From Candidatus Moranbacteria bacterium UBA1302 (lineage in GTDB: Bacteria; Patescibacteriota; Minisyncoccia; Moranbacterales; UBA1568): 52,449 bases of DNA. The position numbers and the translations under genes are program-made. The notes beneath the pieces were generated by a model. It did not search any database. It saw nothing but the letters and a program-made list of their open reading frames with translations, and had not been told where the DNA came from. How positions within the stretch are numbered: position 1 is the stretch's first letter; each line of letters starts with the position of its first letter. The stretch covers positions 1 through 52,449 of the forward strand of contig DBUA01000035.1 of the NCBI GenBank assembly GCA_002307715.1, given 5' to 3'. Positions 22,568 through 31,083 of the stretch are shown one piece after another.

Positions 22568-23414
22568 AATAGTCGGCATAGGCTTGTCCAACACGGAAGG
22601 CTTCTTCCCTCCCGAGAAGCCTGTCAATCAGATTCTTTGTCCTCCGTATTGTAGCATATATGCAGAGATATGGCCGGATATACCAAGGCGTATGCCGATC
22701 GAAAAATATGAGTCCTGAGCGGACGAGATGGTAGATTTTTTCAGGATTGGATTGGCTCGACTCCTTATGTTGGACAATCGCTTGTGGAACGATAGATAGG
22801 CCGAACCCTGCTTGAGAGGCGCGCAACGAGAAATCAGCGTCTTCATAATAAAGAAAGAATGTTTCATCAAGGAAACCTATACGTGCAAAAACTTCTTTGC
22901 GGATCAGGAGCGCACAGCCGGTTAGGATAGGGCTCGAATAATGTGCAAGTCCTAGTTCTGCATCTTTTGGCATCACGTGTTCGGTCCTCATGCGGAAGAA
23001 TCGGATTATCGCTTTCCCGAACCAAAGCGATTCATGCTGCGGATCGAAGATAATCGGACTCAGAAGTCCTGCTTGTGGCAAGGCGAAGGAATGATGTATC
23101 AGGATATTCAAGGAATCTGGGTGAGCGGTTGCGTCATTATTGAAGAGCCAGCACCAATCTGCTCCTCGCTCCAAGGCTGCGCGTATTCCAGCATTCATTC
23201 CTCCGGCAAAACCGAGGTTGGTACCAGTCGTCATGAAATGATAATTCGGGAATGAGCGCTTGGCTTCTTCGTATGATCCGTCGGTTGAAGCATTATCGAC
23301 AACGATGATATCTTTCCGATCGTAATGGAGATTGGAAAGTGAAATGAGACAATCATGAAGGCAATCGCGGCCATTCCAGTTGAGAACGATGATAGCGACT
23401 TTCGGAGAAATCAT
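22521..23414 (-). CDS. Glycosyltransferase family 2, rhamnosyltransferase-like
   Basis: 297 residues. Classic GT2 features: VAIIVLNWNGRDCLHDCL at the N-terminus, DIIVVDNASTDGSYEEA, WCWLFNNDATAHPDSL containing the nucleotide-sugar/metal site, and a LDETFFLYYEDADFSLRA acceptor-side block. These are the hallmarks of WbbL-like enzymes. The C-terminal ~60 residues (WYIRPYLCIYATIRRTKNLI) are amphipathic and may touch the membrane. It lies 11 nt after the flippase gene. Donor sugar cannot be assigned from sequence. Confidence 0.92.
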   Translation of the reverse strand: MISPKVAIIVLNWNGRDCLHDCLISLSNLHYDRKDIIVVDNASTDGSYEEAKRSFPNYHFMTTGTNLGFAGGMNAGIRAALERGADWCWLFNNDATAHPDSLNILIHHSFALPQAGLLSPIIFDPQHESLWFGKAIIRFFRMRTEHVMPKDAELGLAHYSSPILTGCALLIRKEVFARIGFLDETFFLYYEDADFSLRASQAGFGLSIVPQAIVQHKESSQSNPEKIYHLVRSGLIFFDRHTPWYIRPYLCIYATIRRTKNLIDRLLGREEAFRVGQAYADYYAEHPSLFAHIRQLR

Positions 23415-23425
23415 ATGAAGATTCC

Positions 23426-24889
23426 TTAGGGGACCATCGTTTCCATCCGTTCGGCCTCGGCGATTGATCCTGGCTGCTTTTGGAAGAGACTGACCAATTC
23501 GTTTTTATTCACGGCATGAGTTAGCCAGAGGACGAAGAGATATGTTGCAACACCGGCGGCGCTTGCCAAAAGGAAAGAGTATGGTTCAGCGATCGCGAGA
23601 ACTGCTCCCATGGAAAATCCAGATAGCAGTATAGAGCCGATTTTTTCAAAAGATGGAAGGAATTTTATTTGTCGAAATACAAGCGTTCCGGTGAGTAAAG
23701 CCACAAGCATCTCTGTCAGGAAGGAGGCGCTTGCCGCTCCCATGTAAGAGTATTCTTTGATGAGGAAGGTATTGATAGCAACATTGAAAACAGCAGCGAT
23801 GATAAGCGTTTGCATGAGTTTCTTTTGGAGATTGCCGACAATGAGGAGCATATTGAAAAATTGTCCGAAAAAGATGCATCCGAGTGCGAAGATGAGGATA
23901 CGGAGCACGGGAGCTGATTCTGGAAAGCCGTTTCCTGAGACGATCCGGATGATATCATTCGCAAGAAACCATGTTCCGACGATAAGAGGCGTGATGATGA
24001 TGAGAAAAACTTTGAAAGTCTTGTTGGCGATTTCTTCGAAGCGCATACGATTGGTGAAGATGAAACGTGAAAGAAGCGGCAAGATCAAGCCGGCTAACAT
24101 GGCAGGGAAGAAAATCAAGTTTTCCATGATCTTATAGGCGACGTTATAGATACCGACATGGGAATTCGATTGGAAAAGCGAGAGAAGGATGGTATCCATT
24201 TTGAAATATATAAATGTGATGATGGCTGTCATGCCCATCGGCCAAGATTCGCGAAGGAAGCGTTTCCAATAAATGAAATCAAAAGTGAGATGGAATGATG
24301 CATAGCGTCGGCTTAATAAAAGAGCTAATATGGCGTTGAATGAGAGCGATATGATGAGGGTGGTAGCGATAGCTAGGAATCCCCAATTGGCTTTTACGAT
24401 AAGAGCGACGGAACCCACTTGGAGAAGTTTGCCGATGAATTCAATCATGGCGATTTTATCCATGGCGAGATGTTTCTGAAAGATGCCGTTAAGAGTGAGA
24501 GAAAGTGTCGAGAATATTATGGCTCCGGCTGCGATGACGATACCTGCTTTGACGTCGCTCGAATAATTAAAGAAAACGACGATAAAAGGCGCTATCATAG
24601 CAAGCATGACGGATGATGCGAGACGGAGCGCTATGACATTGCCGAGGATTTTTCCTTCGTCGGCTCCATCACGCGATATTTCTCGAGCGGTCACTGAGCC
24701 GAGTCCGAGATCAGCGACAGCTGAGAAGAATGCAAAGAAAGCCAGGACAGTAGCGTATTTTCCGAATCCGTCCTGACCAAGATAGCCGGTAATCAAGCGT
24801 ATGGATAAAAGCGAAAGCGCGACGGTCGAAAAAACTTTGAGCGCTGAATTGATGATGACGATATAAGCGATTTTCCGGGCTACGGCCAT
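23426..24889 (-). CDS. Polysaccharide flippase, Wzx/MATE-like (oligosaccharide exporter)
   Basis: 487 residues with roughly fourteen hydrophobic segments across the whole length, as in Wzx/RfbX (MOP superfamily). Flips lipid-linked oligosaccharide units across the membrane. The N-terminal block (STVALSLLSIRLITGYLG, DGFGKYATVLAF) and the ARAE-type loop (SVTAREISRDG) match the family. It is the first gene of the five-gene cluster, so the order flippase, two transferases and two ligase/polymerase proteins forms a minimal Wzx/Wzy-type pathway for a surface glycan. No initiating sugar-phosphate transferase is visible here. Confidence 0.92.
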   Translation of the reverse strand: MAVARKIAYIVIINSALKVFSTVALSLLSIRLITGYLGQDGFGKYATVLAFFAFFSAVADLGLGSVTAREISRDGADEGKILGNVIALRLASSVMLAMIAPFIVVFFNYSSDVKAGIVIAAGAIIFSTLSLTLNGIFQKHLAMDKIAMIEFIGKLLQVGSVALIVKANWGFLAIATTLIISLSFNAILALLLSRRYASFHLTFDFIYWKRFLRESWPMGMTAIITFIYFKMDTILLSLFQSNSHVGIYNVAYKIMENLIFFPAMLAGLILPLLSRFIFTNRMRFEEIANKTFKVFLIIITPLIVGTWFLANDIIRIVSGNGFPESAPVLRILIFALGCIFFGQFFNMLLIVGNLQKKLMQTLIIAAVFNVAINTFLIKEYSYMGAASASFLTEMLVALLTGTLVFRQIKFLPSFEKIGSILLSGFSMGAVLAIAEPYSFLLASAAGVATYLFVLWLTHAVNKNELVSLFQKQPGSIAEAERMETMVP

Positions 24890-24951
24890 AAGAATGATGA
24901 CAGCGGATTTGTCCTTGAATTATAGCAGTATTTTGTCGCTCAGGATATGAG

Positions 24952-24978
24952 AAATCCCGCCAATTTCAAGCGGGATTT
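24952..24978 (-). terminator. Terminator after rpmH-rnpA-yidC-khpB
   Basis: AAATCCCGC (24952-24960) / GCGGGATTT (24970-24978), followed on both strands by T runs. It separates the khpB stop from the start of the flippase gene on the same strand. Confidence 0.85.
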
Positions 24979-24999
24979 TTCTAGGGTATTGAATTTATA

Positions 25000-25482
25000 T
25001 CAGGCGATCGATACTTCATCGGTCGGTTTCGGTCTGACGAGTACCTTCCTTTCTTCTCCTTTCCCAATGCTCTCGGTGGTGACAGAGGGCATATGAGCAA
25101 GATGGGAGTGGATGATTTTCCGTTCATAAGGAAGCATCGGACGAAGCGCTACGGAAATATTATTTTCTAAGGCTTCAGAACAGGCTTTTTCAGCTTCTCG
25201 TTCCAAGGCTTCGCGTTTTCCTGCAAAATAACCGTTAATATCGACGATTATATCGGTCCGTTCGCCTACGCGTTTACGGAGCATTACTCGAACTAGATGT
25301 TGTATAGCTGCAAGATTTATGCCATGCTGTCCAATCAGCAAATTTTGGTTTTCAGCGATTTCTGCTTGGCAGGTGATTATGCCATCTGATGTCACCTGTG
25401 TTTTCACAGAAGCCGAAAATCCCATTTTTTCGAGCACATTGGTAACGATGTCCGTGAGTTCTTCTTGATGTTCAGTGGCCAT
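25000..25482 (-). CDS. khpB: RNA-binding protein KhpB (Jag/SpoIIIJ-associated)
   Basis: 160 residues from the MATEHQEEL methionine; the longer frame would overlap yidC. KhpB binds RNA together with KhpA and affects cell shape and division in Gram-positives. A KH domain with a GQHG loop (about 54-57, in NLLIGQHGINLAAIQHLV) is followed by an R3H domain (RPMLPYERKIIHSHLA near 116-131). The N-terminal Jag domain of the Bacillus protein is missing. The start codon is 4 nt after the yidC stop, so the genes are translationally coupled. Confidence 0.9.
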   Translation of the reverse strand: MATEHQEELTDIVTNVLEKMGFSASVKTQVTSDGIITCQAEIAENQNLLIGQHGINLAAIQHLVRVMLRKRVGERTDIIVDINGYFAGKREALEREAEKACSEALENNISVALRPMLPYERKIIHSHLAHMPSVTTESIGKGEERKVLVRPKPTDEVSIA

Positions 25483-25486
25483 AGAG

Positions 25487-26209
25487 TTAGAATTCTTTCC
25501 GTTTAATGATGAATGTCTGTTGGACGAGCATGAAAACGGTCGAAACAAGCCAATAAAGCGAAAGAGCAGCAGGGAACGTGACGCCGATAAAGAAGGTGAG
25601 ACCAGGACCGAGATAAAGCATCTGTTTATTCATGATAGTGGCGATATCTGATTGATTCGCCTCAGCGTTCTGTTGGGTCGGTTGGCCTTGGAGCAGTGTT
25701 TTTGTTTGGAAATATTGTGCAAGAGCCGCAAGAGCTGCAAAGATATAATTTGGTTTTGAAAGATCAATGAACCCGATGAAAAAATGGCTGACCATCCCCG
25801 GATTATTGATAAAGAAATAGAGATTTTCTTGGGAAATAAGGAAACCGGACTGGGAAATATTGATGATGACCCGATAGATAGCAATGAGGAATATGAGCTG
25901 GATGATGAGTGGCAGGCATCCAGAAACAGGATTGGCGCCGTGCTCTTTATAGAGCGCCATAATGGCTTTTGTCTGGGCTTCCTTGTCTTCTTTATGGCGT
26001 TTTTGGAGTTCTTTTATCTTCGGTTGAAGCTCTTGCATCTTTTTTTGCGACTCAATCTGCTTCTTTGAAAGGGGGATAAAAAAAGCTTTAAGCAGGAGTG
26101 TTGTTAGTATGATGGCAATGCCGAAATCATGTCCTGGAATCACATCATAGAAGAACACGATAACGTTGTATAGCGGTTGGTAGATAGCGATATGGAAAAG
26201 TGCGACCAT
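25487..26209 (-). CDS. yidC: Membrane protein insertase YidC/Oxa1
   Basis: 240 residues. Inserts and folds proteins in the inner membrane with or without SecYEG. The protein is the short Oxa1 form without the large periplasmic domain. The family core is clear: an FGIAIILTTLLLKAFFIPLS helix, the charged cytoplasmic hairpin (KKQIESQKKMQELQPKIKEL, RHKEDKEAQ), NPVSGCLPLIIQLIFLIA, and later transmembrane helices ending in a basic tail (IIKRKEF). It is preceded by rnpA (6 nt) and followed by khpB. Confidence 0.95.
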   Translation of the reverse strand: MVALFHIAIYQPLYNVIVFFYDVIPGHDFGIAIILTTLLLKAFFIPLSKKQIESQKKMQELQPKIKELQKRHKEDKEAQTKAIMALYKEHGANPVSGCLPLIIQLIFLIAIYRVIINISQSGFLISQENLYFFINNPGMVSHFFIGFIDLSKPNYIFAALAALAQYFQTKTLLQGQPTQQNAEANQSDIATIMNKQMLYLGPGLTFFIGVTFPAALSLYWLVSTVFMLVQQTFIIKRKEF

Positions 26210-26215
26210 AGGATA

Positions 26216-26560
26216 CTAATCTTTTTGCTTATGTATATATTTGATGATACGCGAAACAATCGATAAGGAAGTGTAATAATCCATATGTTTCGGCTGTTTC
26301 TTAGCGAAAAAAACGATGTCGATTCCGGAGGGCCATTCAGAGCGTAATGAGGTGAAAGCTTCGGAAATGACTCTGCGAAGATGATTCCTGTCAACGGCAA
26401 GAGGAAGAGATTTTTTGCTTAGTGAAAATCCTACCCTAAGTCCTGCTATTGCGTTTTGAGAGATCCTACAGCCGATTTCCTCAAAAAAAAGAGGCTTTCC
26501 GCTACGAAAAACTCTGTCAAAGTCTACTTTTTTCGTTATACGGAAGCCTTTTTTTAGCAT
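26216..26560 (-). CDS. rnpA: Ribonuclease P protein component
   Basis: 114 residues. The protein subunit that helps the RNase P RNA cleave tRNA 5' leaders. Signatures: FRITKKVDFDRVFRSG at the N-terminus, VGFSLSKKSLPLAVDRNHLR containing the conserved RN motif, and DIVFFAKK. It starts a few bases after the rpmH stop. The catalytic RNA gene is not recognised in this window. Confidence 0.95.
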   Translation of the reverse strand: MLKKGFRITKKVDFDRVFRSGKPLFFEEIGCRISQNAIAGLRVGFSLSKKSLPLAVDRNHLRRVISEAFTSLRSEWPSGIDIVFFAKKQPKHMDYYTSLSIVSRIIKYIHKQKD

Positions 26561-26563
26561 ATC

Positions 26564-26704
26564 TTACGCTACAGCGAGTCTTTTACGGCCAACAGCTCGG
26601 CGCGCAGCGATGACTTTGCGGCCGCTGGCAGTGCTCATGCGCTCCAGAAAACCGTGCCGGCGTGCACGCTTACGCGTTTTCGGCTGATATGTCCTTTTTG
26701 GCAT
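26564..26704 (-). CDS. rpmH: 50S ribosomal protein L34
   Basis: 46 residues: begins MPKRTYQPKTRKRARRHGFL, continues ERMSTASGRKVIAARRAVGR and ends KRLAVA. This is the standard L34 sequence, a highly basic protein of the large subunit. It is first in the conserved rpmH-rnpA-yidC-khpB operon, which in many bacteria sits beside dnaA and the replication origin; here the divergent neighbour is a metallo-beta-lactamase-fold gene instead. Confidence 0.97.
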   Translation of the reverse strand: MPKRTYQPKTRKRARRHGFLERMSTASGRKVIAARRAVGRKRLAVA

Positions 26705-26737
26705 ACGGATTATTCCTAGGGTTATTACAGTTTTCAC

Positions 26738-26765
26738 AGTATATCAGAAGAGGGGAGAAAGTCAA
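26738..26765 (-). promoter_or_regulatory. Promoter of rpmH operon
   Basis: On the minus strand TTGACT (26760-26765), 16-nt spacer, TATACT (26738-26743), about 34 nt before the rpmH start. Confidence 0.65.
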
Positions 26766-26847
26766 CCGCTTTGCAGAATATTTTAGCTCGACAGAGACTG
26801 TTTTTCCTGATAGAATGTATATGTTATCGGAAAATTCTCTCAAATGT

Positions 26848-27507
26848 ATGAATATCCAGTATTACGGTGATTATTGCTTTAAAATAAGCACGAAACCAGC
26901 CGGAAGAGCTACGGATGACATTATCATCTGGACGGACCCGTTAGAAAAGGGCGCCGGTCTTCGTTCGCCGCAGGGAGAAGCGAATATCGTTTTTTTGACG
27001 CATGGTGACACTCAAGCGGCACGTGAATCGCTGAAAGGCGAGCCTGTTATCATTGACGCTCCGGGAGAATACGCCGCTCGCGGAATTACAGCACTTGGTT
27101 TTCCGGCTTTTTGTGACGAAGAAGAAGGAGCTCTTCGTGGACAGAATACCGTTTTTGTTTTTGAAAGCGAAGACATTCACATGTGCTTTCTCGGAGCTCT
27201 TGGTCATGATTTGTCGCCTGAGACATTAGGAAAATTGAATGGCATCGATATTTTGTTCGTTCCAGTAGGTGGAGATGATACTATTTCAGCAAAGTTAGCG
27301 GCTGAGCTTGTGAGGAAGATTGAACCGAATGTTGTTATACCGATGCATTATGCTCTGTCTGGATTGGCGGTGCGCTTGAGCAGTGAGAAGGCTTTTTGTG
27401 AGGCTCTCGGCAATTGTCCTCGAGAGACCTTGCAAAAATTCAATATAAAGAAGAAAGATCTTGAAGAAAAGATGCTTGAAGTGGTGTTGCTTGAGCGCGG
27501 AGCATAG
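26848..27507 (+). CDS. Metallo-beta-lactamase-fold protein lacking the usual metal motif
   Basis: 219 residues from the MNIQYYGDYCFKI methionine; upstream in-frame starts exist (26815, 26821), but homologues of this type usually begin at MNIQYYG. The overall pattern of UPF0173/YtkL-like hydrolases is recognisable: DIIIWTDPL, PVIIDAPGEYAARGI, NTVFVFESEDIHMCFLGALGH, DILFVPVGG and NVVIPMHYALSGL. The metal-binding HxHxDH segment, expected after IVFLTH, reads THGDTQAARESL, so at least two metal ligands are gone. Catalysis by the usual route is unlikely; it may be a structural or binding homologue. It is divergent from rpmH and 12 nt from the next gene. Confidence 0.8.
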   Translation: MNIQYYGDYCFKISTKPAGRATDDIIIWTDPLEKGAGLRSPQGEANIVFLTHGDTQAARESLKGEPVIIDAPGEYAARGITALGFPAFCDEEEGALRGQNTVFVFESEDIHMCFLGALGHDLSPETLGKLNGIDILFVPVGGDDTISAKLAAELVRKIEPNVVIPMHYALSGLAVRLSSEKAFCEALGNCPRETLQKFNIKKKDLEEKMLEVVLLERGA

Positions 27508-27518
27508 CGTACGCGATT

Positions 27519-27866
27519 ATGGCTTTTGATATTTGGGAAAAGATAGAGGCGATTCGACATCAGCCAGAGTCTGTCCGTATGCGGTATGCTCTGGCCTGTG
27601 TTGGTATTTCGATGCTGCTGATCATCGGTCTTTGGCTTCTTTCGGTTCGTGAAGGATTTTCGGATTTTTCTGAAGGCTTATCGGCAACGATAGAAAAAGG
27701 GAAAGAAATCAATCCTCAAACGGATACGCCATCGCTCAATGATATGTTTGAACAGTCAAAAACGCTTCGCGTCGATAGTTCGGGGAAAACGGGCCAGCAA
27801 TTTTTTGATGAGAAGCTCCAGCAATCGCAGCAGGGAACGGCAAGTGGCATAGGGACGGAACAATAA
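27519..27866 (+). CDS. Small single-pass membrane protein of unknown function
   Basis: 115 residues. A basic N-terminal segment precedes one transmembrane helix (about 23-42, YALACVGISMLLIIGLWLLS), followed by a ~70-residue hydrophilic tail rich in Gln, Ser and Gly, probably outside the cell. I do not recognise it. It lies 12 nt after the metallo-beta-lactamase-fold gene and 35 nt before gyrA, so it may be co-transcribed with both. Confidence 0.75.
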   Translation: MAFDIWEKIEAIRHQPESVRMRYALACVGISMLLIIGLWLLSVREGFSDFSEGLSATIEKGKEINPQTDTPSLNDMFEQSKTLRVDSSGKTGQQFFDEKLQQSQQGTASGIGTEQ

Positions 27867-27901
27867 TGTGATTATCCAGTAAGACAAGTTATTTCTCGAG
27901 T

Positions 27902-30355
27902 ATGTCGAAAGAAATCGGAGCCTTCCATGATGGAAAAATCGAAGACCGCAGCATCGCCGATGAAGTAAGGCAATCCTATCTTGATTATGCGATGTCCGTT
28001 ATCGTATCGCGTGCATTGCCTGATGTTCGTGATGGTTTGAAACCGGTGCATCGTCGCATTCTGTATTCTATGTGGTCGACCGGTCTCCGTTCCACGGCCA
28101 AGTTCCGGAAATCTGCGACAGTTGTCGGTGAAGTGCTCGGTAAGTATCATCCGCATGGTGATTCTGCCGTATATGAAACCATGGTTCGTTTAGCGCAGGA
28201 TTTCTCCATGCGTTATCCACTCGTGTGGGGACAGGGAAACTTCGGTTCCATGGATGGTGACTCAGCTGCTGCGTATCGTTATACGGAAGCGAAACTCATG
28301 CCGATCGCTGAGGAGATGCTTGTAGATATCGAAAAAGATACCGTTGATTTCATACCGAACTTTGATGGTGTGCACGAAGAACCGGTCGTGTTGCCAGCGA
28401 AATTGCCACAGCTTCTTTTGAACGGCACTGTCGGTATCGCGGTCGGTATGGCTACCAATATCCCGCCGCACAATCTCAATGAGCTTGTGGATGGTATCTG
28501 TCATCTTGTTGACCATCCAGAAGCAAGCGTGGATGATCTCATGGAATTCATCAAAGGTCCGGATTTTCCGACTGGCGGCATCATCTATAATCACAAGGAT
28601 ATTCGTGAAGCCTATGCGTCTGGTAAGGGCCCGATCGTATCACGCGCTAAGGCTGAGATCGTTGAGAATAAAGCGGGACAATTCCAGATCGTTATCACAG
28701 AGATGACGTATGCTACCAACAAGGCGACGCTTATCATGAAGATCGCCGAGCTTGTGAAGGAAGAGAAGATTATCGGTATAAAGGATTTGCGCGATGAGTC
28801 CGATAAGGATGGCGTACGTATCGTTGTAGACCTTAAAAAGGAGGCTTTTCCACAGAAAGTGCTGAATCAGCTTTATCAGATGACTGATTTGCAAAAGAAT
28901 TTTAATGTCAACATGCTGGCGCTTGTTGATGGAACTGATCCGCAGATTCTCACGTTGAAGAGTATTCTTGAACACTATATCAAGCATCGAGAAATCGTCG
29001 TGGTGCGTCGCACGGAGCATGATCTCCAGAAAGCTAAGGATCGAGCGCATATCCTTGAGGGGTTGAAGATCGCTCTTGATCATATTGACCAGATCATTGA
29101 GACCATCAAGAAATCTCCGACCAAAGAGGAAGCGCACGCGAACCTCATGAAGAAATTCAAGCTTTCTGATCGCCAAGCGACAGCTATTCTTGAAATGCAG
29201 CTTCAGCGTCTTGCTGGTCTTGAACGCAAGAAAATTGAGGATGAGCTTGAAGAGAAGCTTAAGCTTATCGCATATCTCGAGGACCTGCTGAAACATCGTA
29301 ATAAGATTCTCGGCCTTGTGAAGAGCGAGCTTTTGGAGGTGCGTGATCGGTTCGGGGATGCCCGTAAGACGAAAGTTATCAAGACTGGCGTTTCAGAATT
29401 CAAGCAGGAAGATCTTATTCCGAATGAAGAGGCGATTATAACGCTCACCGAGGATGGCTATATCAAGCGTATGAACCCGAGCGTTTATCGTGTACAGAAA
29501 CGCGGTGGCAAGGGAGTTATCGGTGCGACCACGAAAGAAGAGGATCGCATAGCGAAAGTGCTTACTATCGAGACGCATGATAATCTCATGTTTTTCACGG
29601 ACTCAGGAAAGGTTTTCCAGACGAAAGCTTATGAGATTCCAGAGTCATCCCGGACTTCTAAGGGTCAGGCAATCGTGAATTTCCTTCAGCTAACGCAGGA
29701 AGAGAAGATTACTGCGGTCATTTCGTTCAAGCCTAGTGATTATAAGTACCTTTTCATGGCAACTCGCAATGGAACCGTCAAGAAGACGAAAATTGAGGAT
29801 TTTGAAAATGTTCGTCGGAGTGGTCTTATCGCGATTACTCTTGAAAAGGGTGATGTGCTTGGTTGGGTAAGTCCGACGACAGGAACAGATGAAGTTGTCA
29901 TGACAACGGCTGACGGTCAATCAATCCGATTCAAGGAGTCAGATGTCCGTCCGATGGGAAGGAATGCAGCCGGCGTGCGAGGCATGAAGATGAAGGATGC
30001 CCAGGACTTGATCGTCGGTATGGATATCGTTGCGAAAGATGCTAAGGATATGGAGGTGCTGGTCCTGTCTCGGCATGGTTATGGTAAACGTAGTGCCCTC
30101 AAACAGTTTAAAGCGCAGAAGCGCGGCGGTTCCGGCATCAAGGCGATGAAGGTGACTGACAAGACCGGTGATATCGTCGGTGCGCTCATCACCAGTATGG
30201 AAAACATCGAGGACGATCTCATCCTCACATCTGAGAAGGGAACGATCATCCGTATTCCGTTCAAGAGCGTACCGCTTCTTGGTCGTGTGACACAGGGTGT
30301 CCGTGTCATGAAACCGCAGGCCGGTGACAGTGTCGCAGCTTTCACGATATTGTAA
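27902..30355 (+). CDS. gyrA: DNA gyrase subunit A
   Basis: 817 residues. Breakage-reunion subunit of gyrase, which introduces negative supercoils with GyrB. The catalytic tyrosine is Tyr127 in AAYRYTEAKL. The quinolone-determining region reads HPHGDSAVYETM: Ser88 is the position equivalent to E. coli Ser83, and Glu92 replaces Asp87, as in many Gram-positives. A coiled-coil segment (about 365-480) is followed by a C-terminal beta-pinwheel with a GyrA-box-like QKRGGKG motif (near residue 533) and QKRGGSG (near 740), supporting gyrase over topoisomerase IV. gyrB is not in the window. A strong terminator follows. Confidence 0.95.
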   Translation: MSKEIGAFHDGKIEDRSIADEVRQSYLDYAMSVIVSRALPDVRDGLKPVHRRILYSMWSTGLRSTAKFRKSATVVGEVLGKYHPHGDSAVYETMVRLAQDFSMRYPLVWGQGNFGSMDGDSAAAYRYTEAKLMPIAEEMLVDIEKDTVDFIPNFDGVHEEPVVLPAKLPQLLLNGTVGIAVGMATNIPPHNLNELVDGICHLVDHPEASVDDLMEFIKGPDFPTGGIIYNHKDIREAYASGKGPIVSRAKAEIVENKAGQFQIVITEMTYATNKATLIMKIAELVKEEKIIGIKDLRDESDKDGVRIVVDLKKEAFPQKVLNQLYQMTDLQKNFNVNMLALVDGTDPQILTLKSILEHYIKHREIVVVRRTEHDLQKAKDRAHILEGLKIALDHIDQIIETIKKSPTKEEAHANLMKKFKLSDRQATAILEMQLQRLAGLERKKIEDELEEKLKLIAYLEDLLKHRNKILGLVKSELLEVRDRFGDARKTKVIKTGVSEFKQEDLIPNEEAIITLTEDGYIKRMNPSVYRVQKRGGKGVIGATTKEEDRIAKVLTIETHDNLMFFTDSGKVFQTKAYEIPESSRTSKGQAIVNFLQLTQEEKITAVISFKPSDYKYLFMATRNGTVKKTKIEDFENVRRSGLIAITLEKGDVLGWVSPTTGTDEVVMTTADGQSIRFKESDVRPMGRNAAGVRGMKMKDAQDLIVGMDIVAKDAKDMEVLVLSRHGYGKRSALKQFKAQKRGGSGIKAMKVTDKTGDIVGALITSMENIEDDLILTSEKGTIIRIPFKSVPLLGRVTQGVRVMKPQAGDSVAAFTIL

Positions 30356-30367
30356 CAAGAAGTTCAT

Positions 30368-30397
30368 AAAAAACCGGCTCTCAAAGGCCGGTTTTTT
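30368..30397 (+). terminator. Terminator after gyrA
   Basis: AAAAAACCGGC (30368-30378) / GCCGGTTTTTT (30387-30397), 8-nt loop; symmetrical A and T tracts make it bidirectional, serving the converging minus-strand gene as well. Confidence 0.9.
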
Positions 30398-30444
30398 CTT
30401 GAAAAAAGCAGCCAAAAGAGGCTGCTTATGAAGTGTCCACAAAA

Positions 30445-30777
30445 TCATGGATGGCATGTGATTTCGACGAGATATCGGAGCGGACCGATTTTGAGGATGT
30501 GAGTATCATTGTCGGGAAGCATAATGCTCACGAGTCCATCAGGTTGCTTCGGATTTTCATCCCATGACCAAGCAGGAATTTTGACGGAACTAACGTCGAT
30601 ATGGTTCCCTGAAAGCATGATACGAATTTTCCCATCCCCAAAAAAGCTTTCCATCACCTTGTATGAGCCCTTCAGAGGACCTTGTTTTCCGATGGAGATG
30701 TAACAACTTTGACGGGTGAGGATTTTTTTAAATGAATCGGCAACACGATGAAGAGCGGTTAGCGTTACGGTTACCAT
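30445..30777 (-). CDS. Hypothetical small protein
   Basis: 110 residues from the MVTVTLTALHR methionine, chosen because AAAGGAA lies about eight bases upstream, while the longer frame starts in a region without a ribosome site. The protein is mostly beta strands (SCYISIGKQG, KIRIMLSGNHIDVSSVKI, DTHILKIGPLRYLVEITC), with no signal peptide or membrane helix. I do not recognise the family. It is a single-gene unit converging on gyrA. Confidence 0.7.
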   Translation of the reverse strand: MVTVTLTALHRVADSFKKILTRQSCYISIGKQGPLKGSYKVMESFFGDGKIRIMLSGNHIDVSSVKIPAWSWDENPKQPDGLVSIMLPDNDTHILKIGPLRYLVEITCHP

Positions 30778-31083
30778 GGAATTTTCCTTTCTCAAAGAAC
30801 GACGGAGGACACTGTTACTAAAACATAGAATAATAAAAATGTAAATATCTTCAAGTGAGTGACTATCTTGGTCTATGATATTGTATGTAGGATATCTTCT
30901 TGCGGCGTGCGAGTTCATCTGATTTATGGCACTGATGCCCTCAATACATGCAGATACTTGTGACGATTTGTAATGCGCTCGCGAAGAACGATATGTTCAG
31001 TTTTCTTTTGGCTTTGAAACATTTTTTCTTTACGTGGCTGGGGAATCCGTGGTATCTTTTACCTGCATATTTTTTCTTCATAT

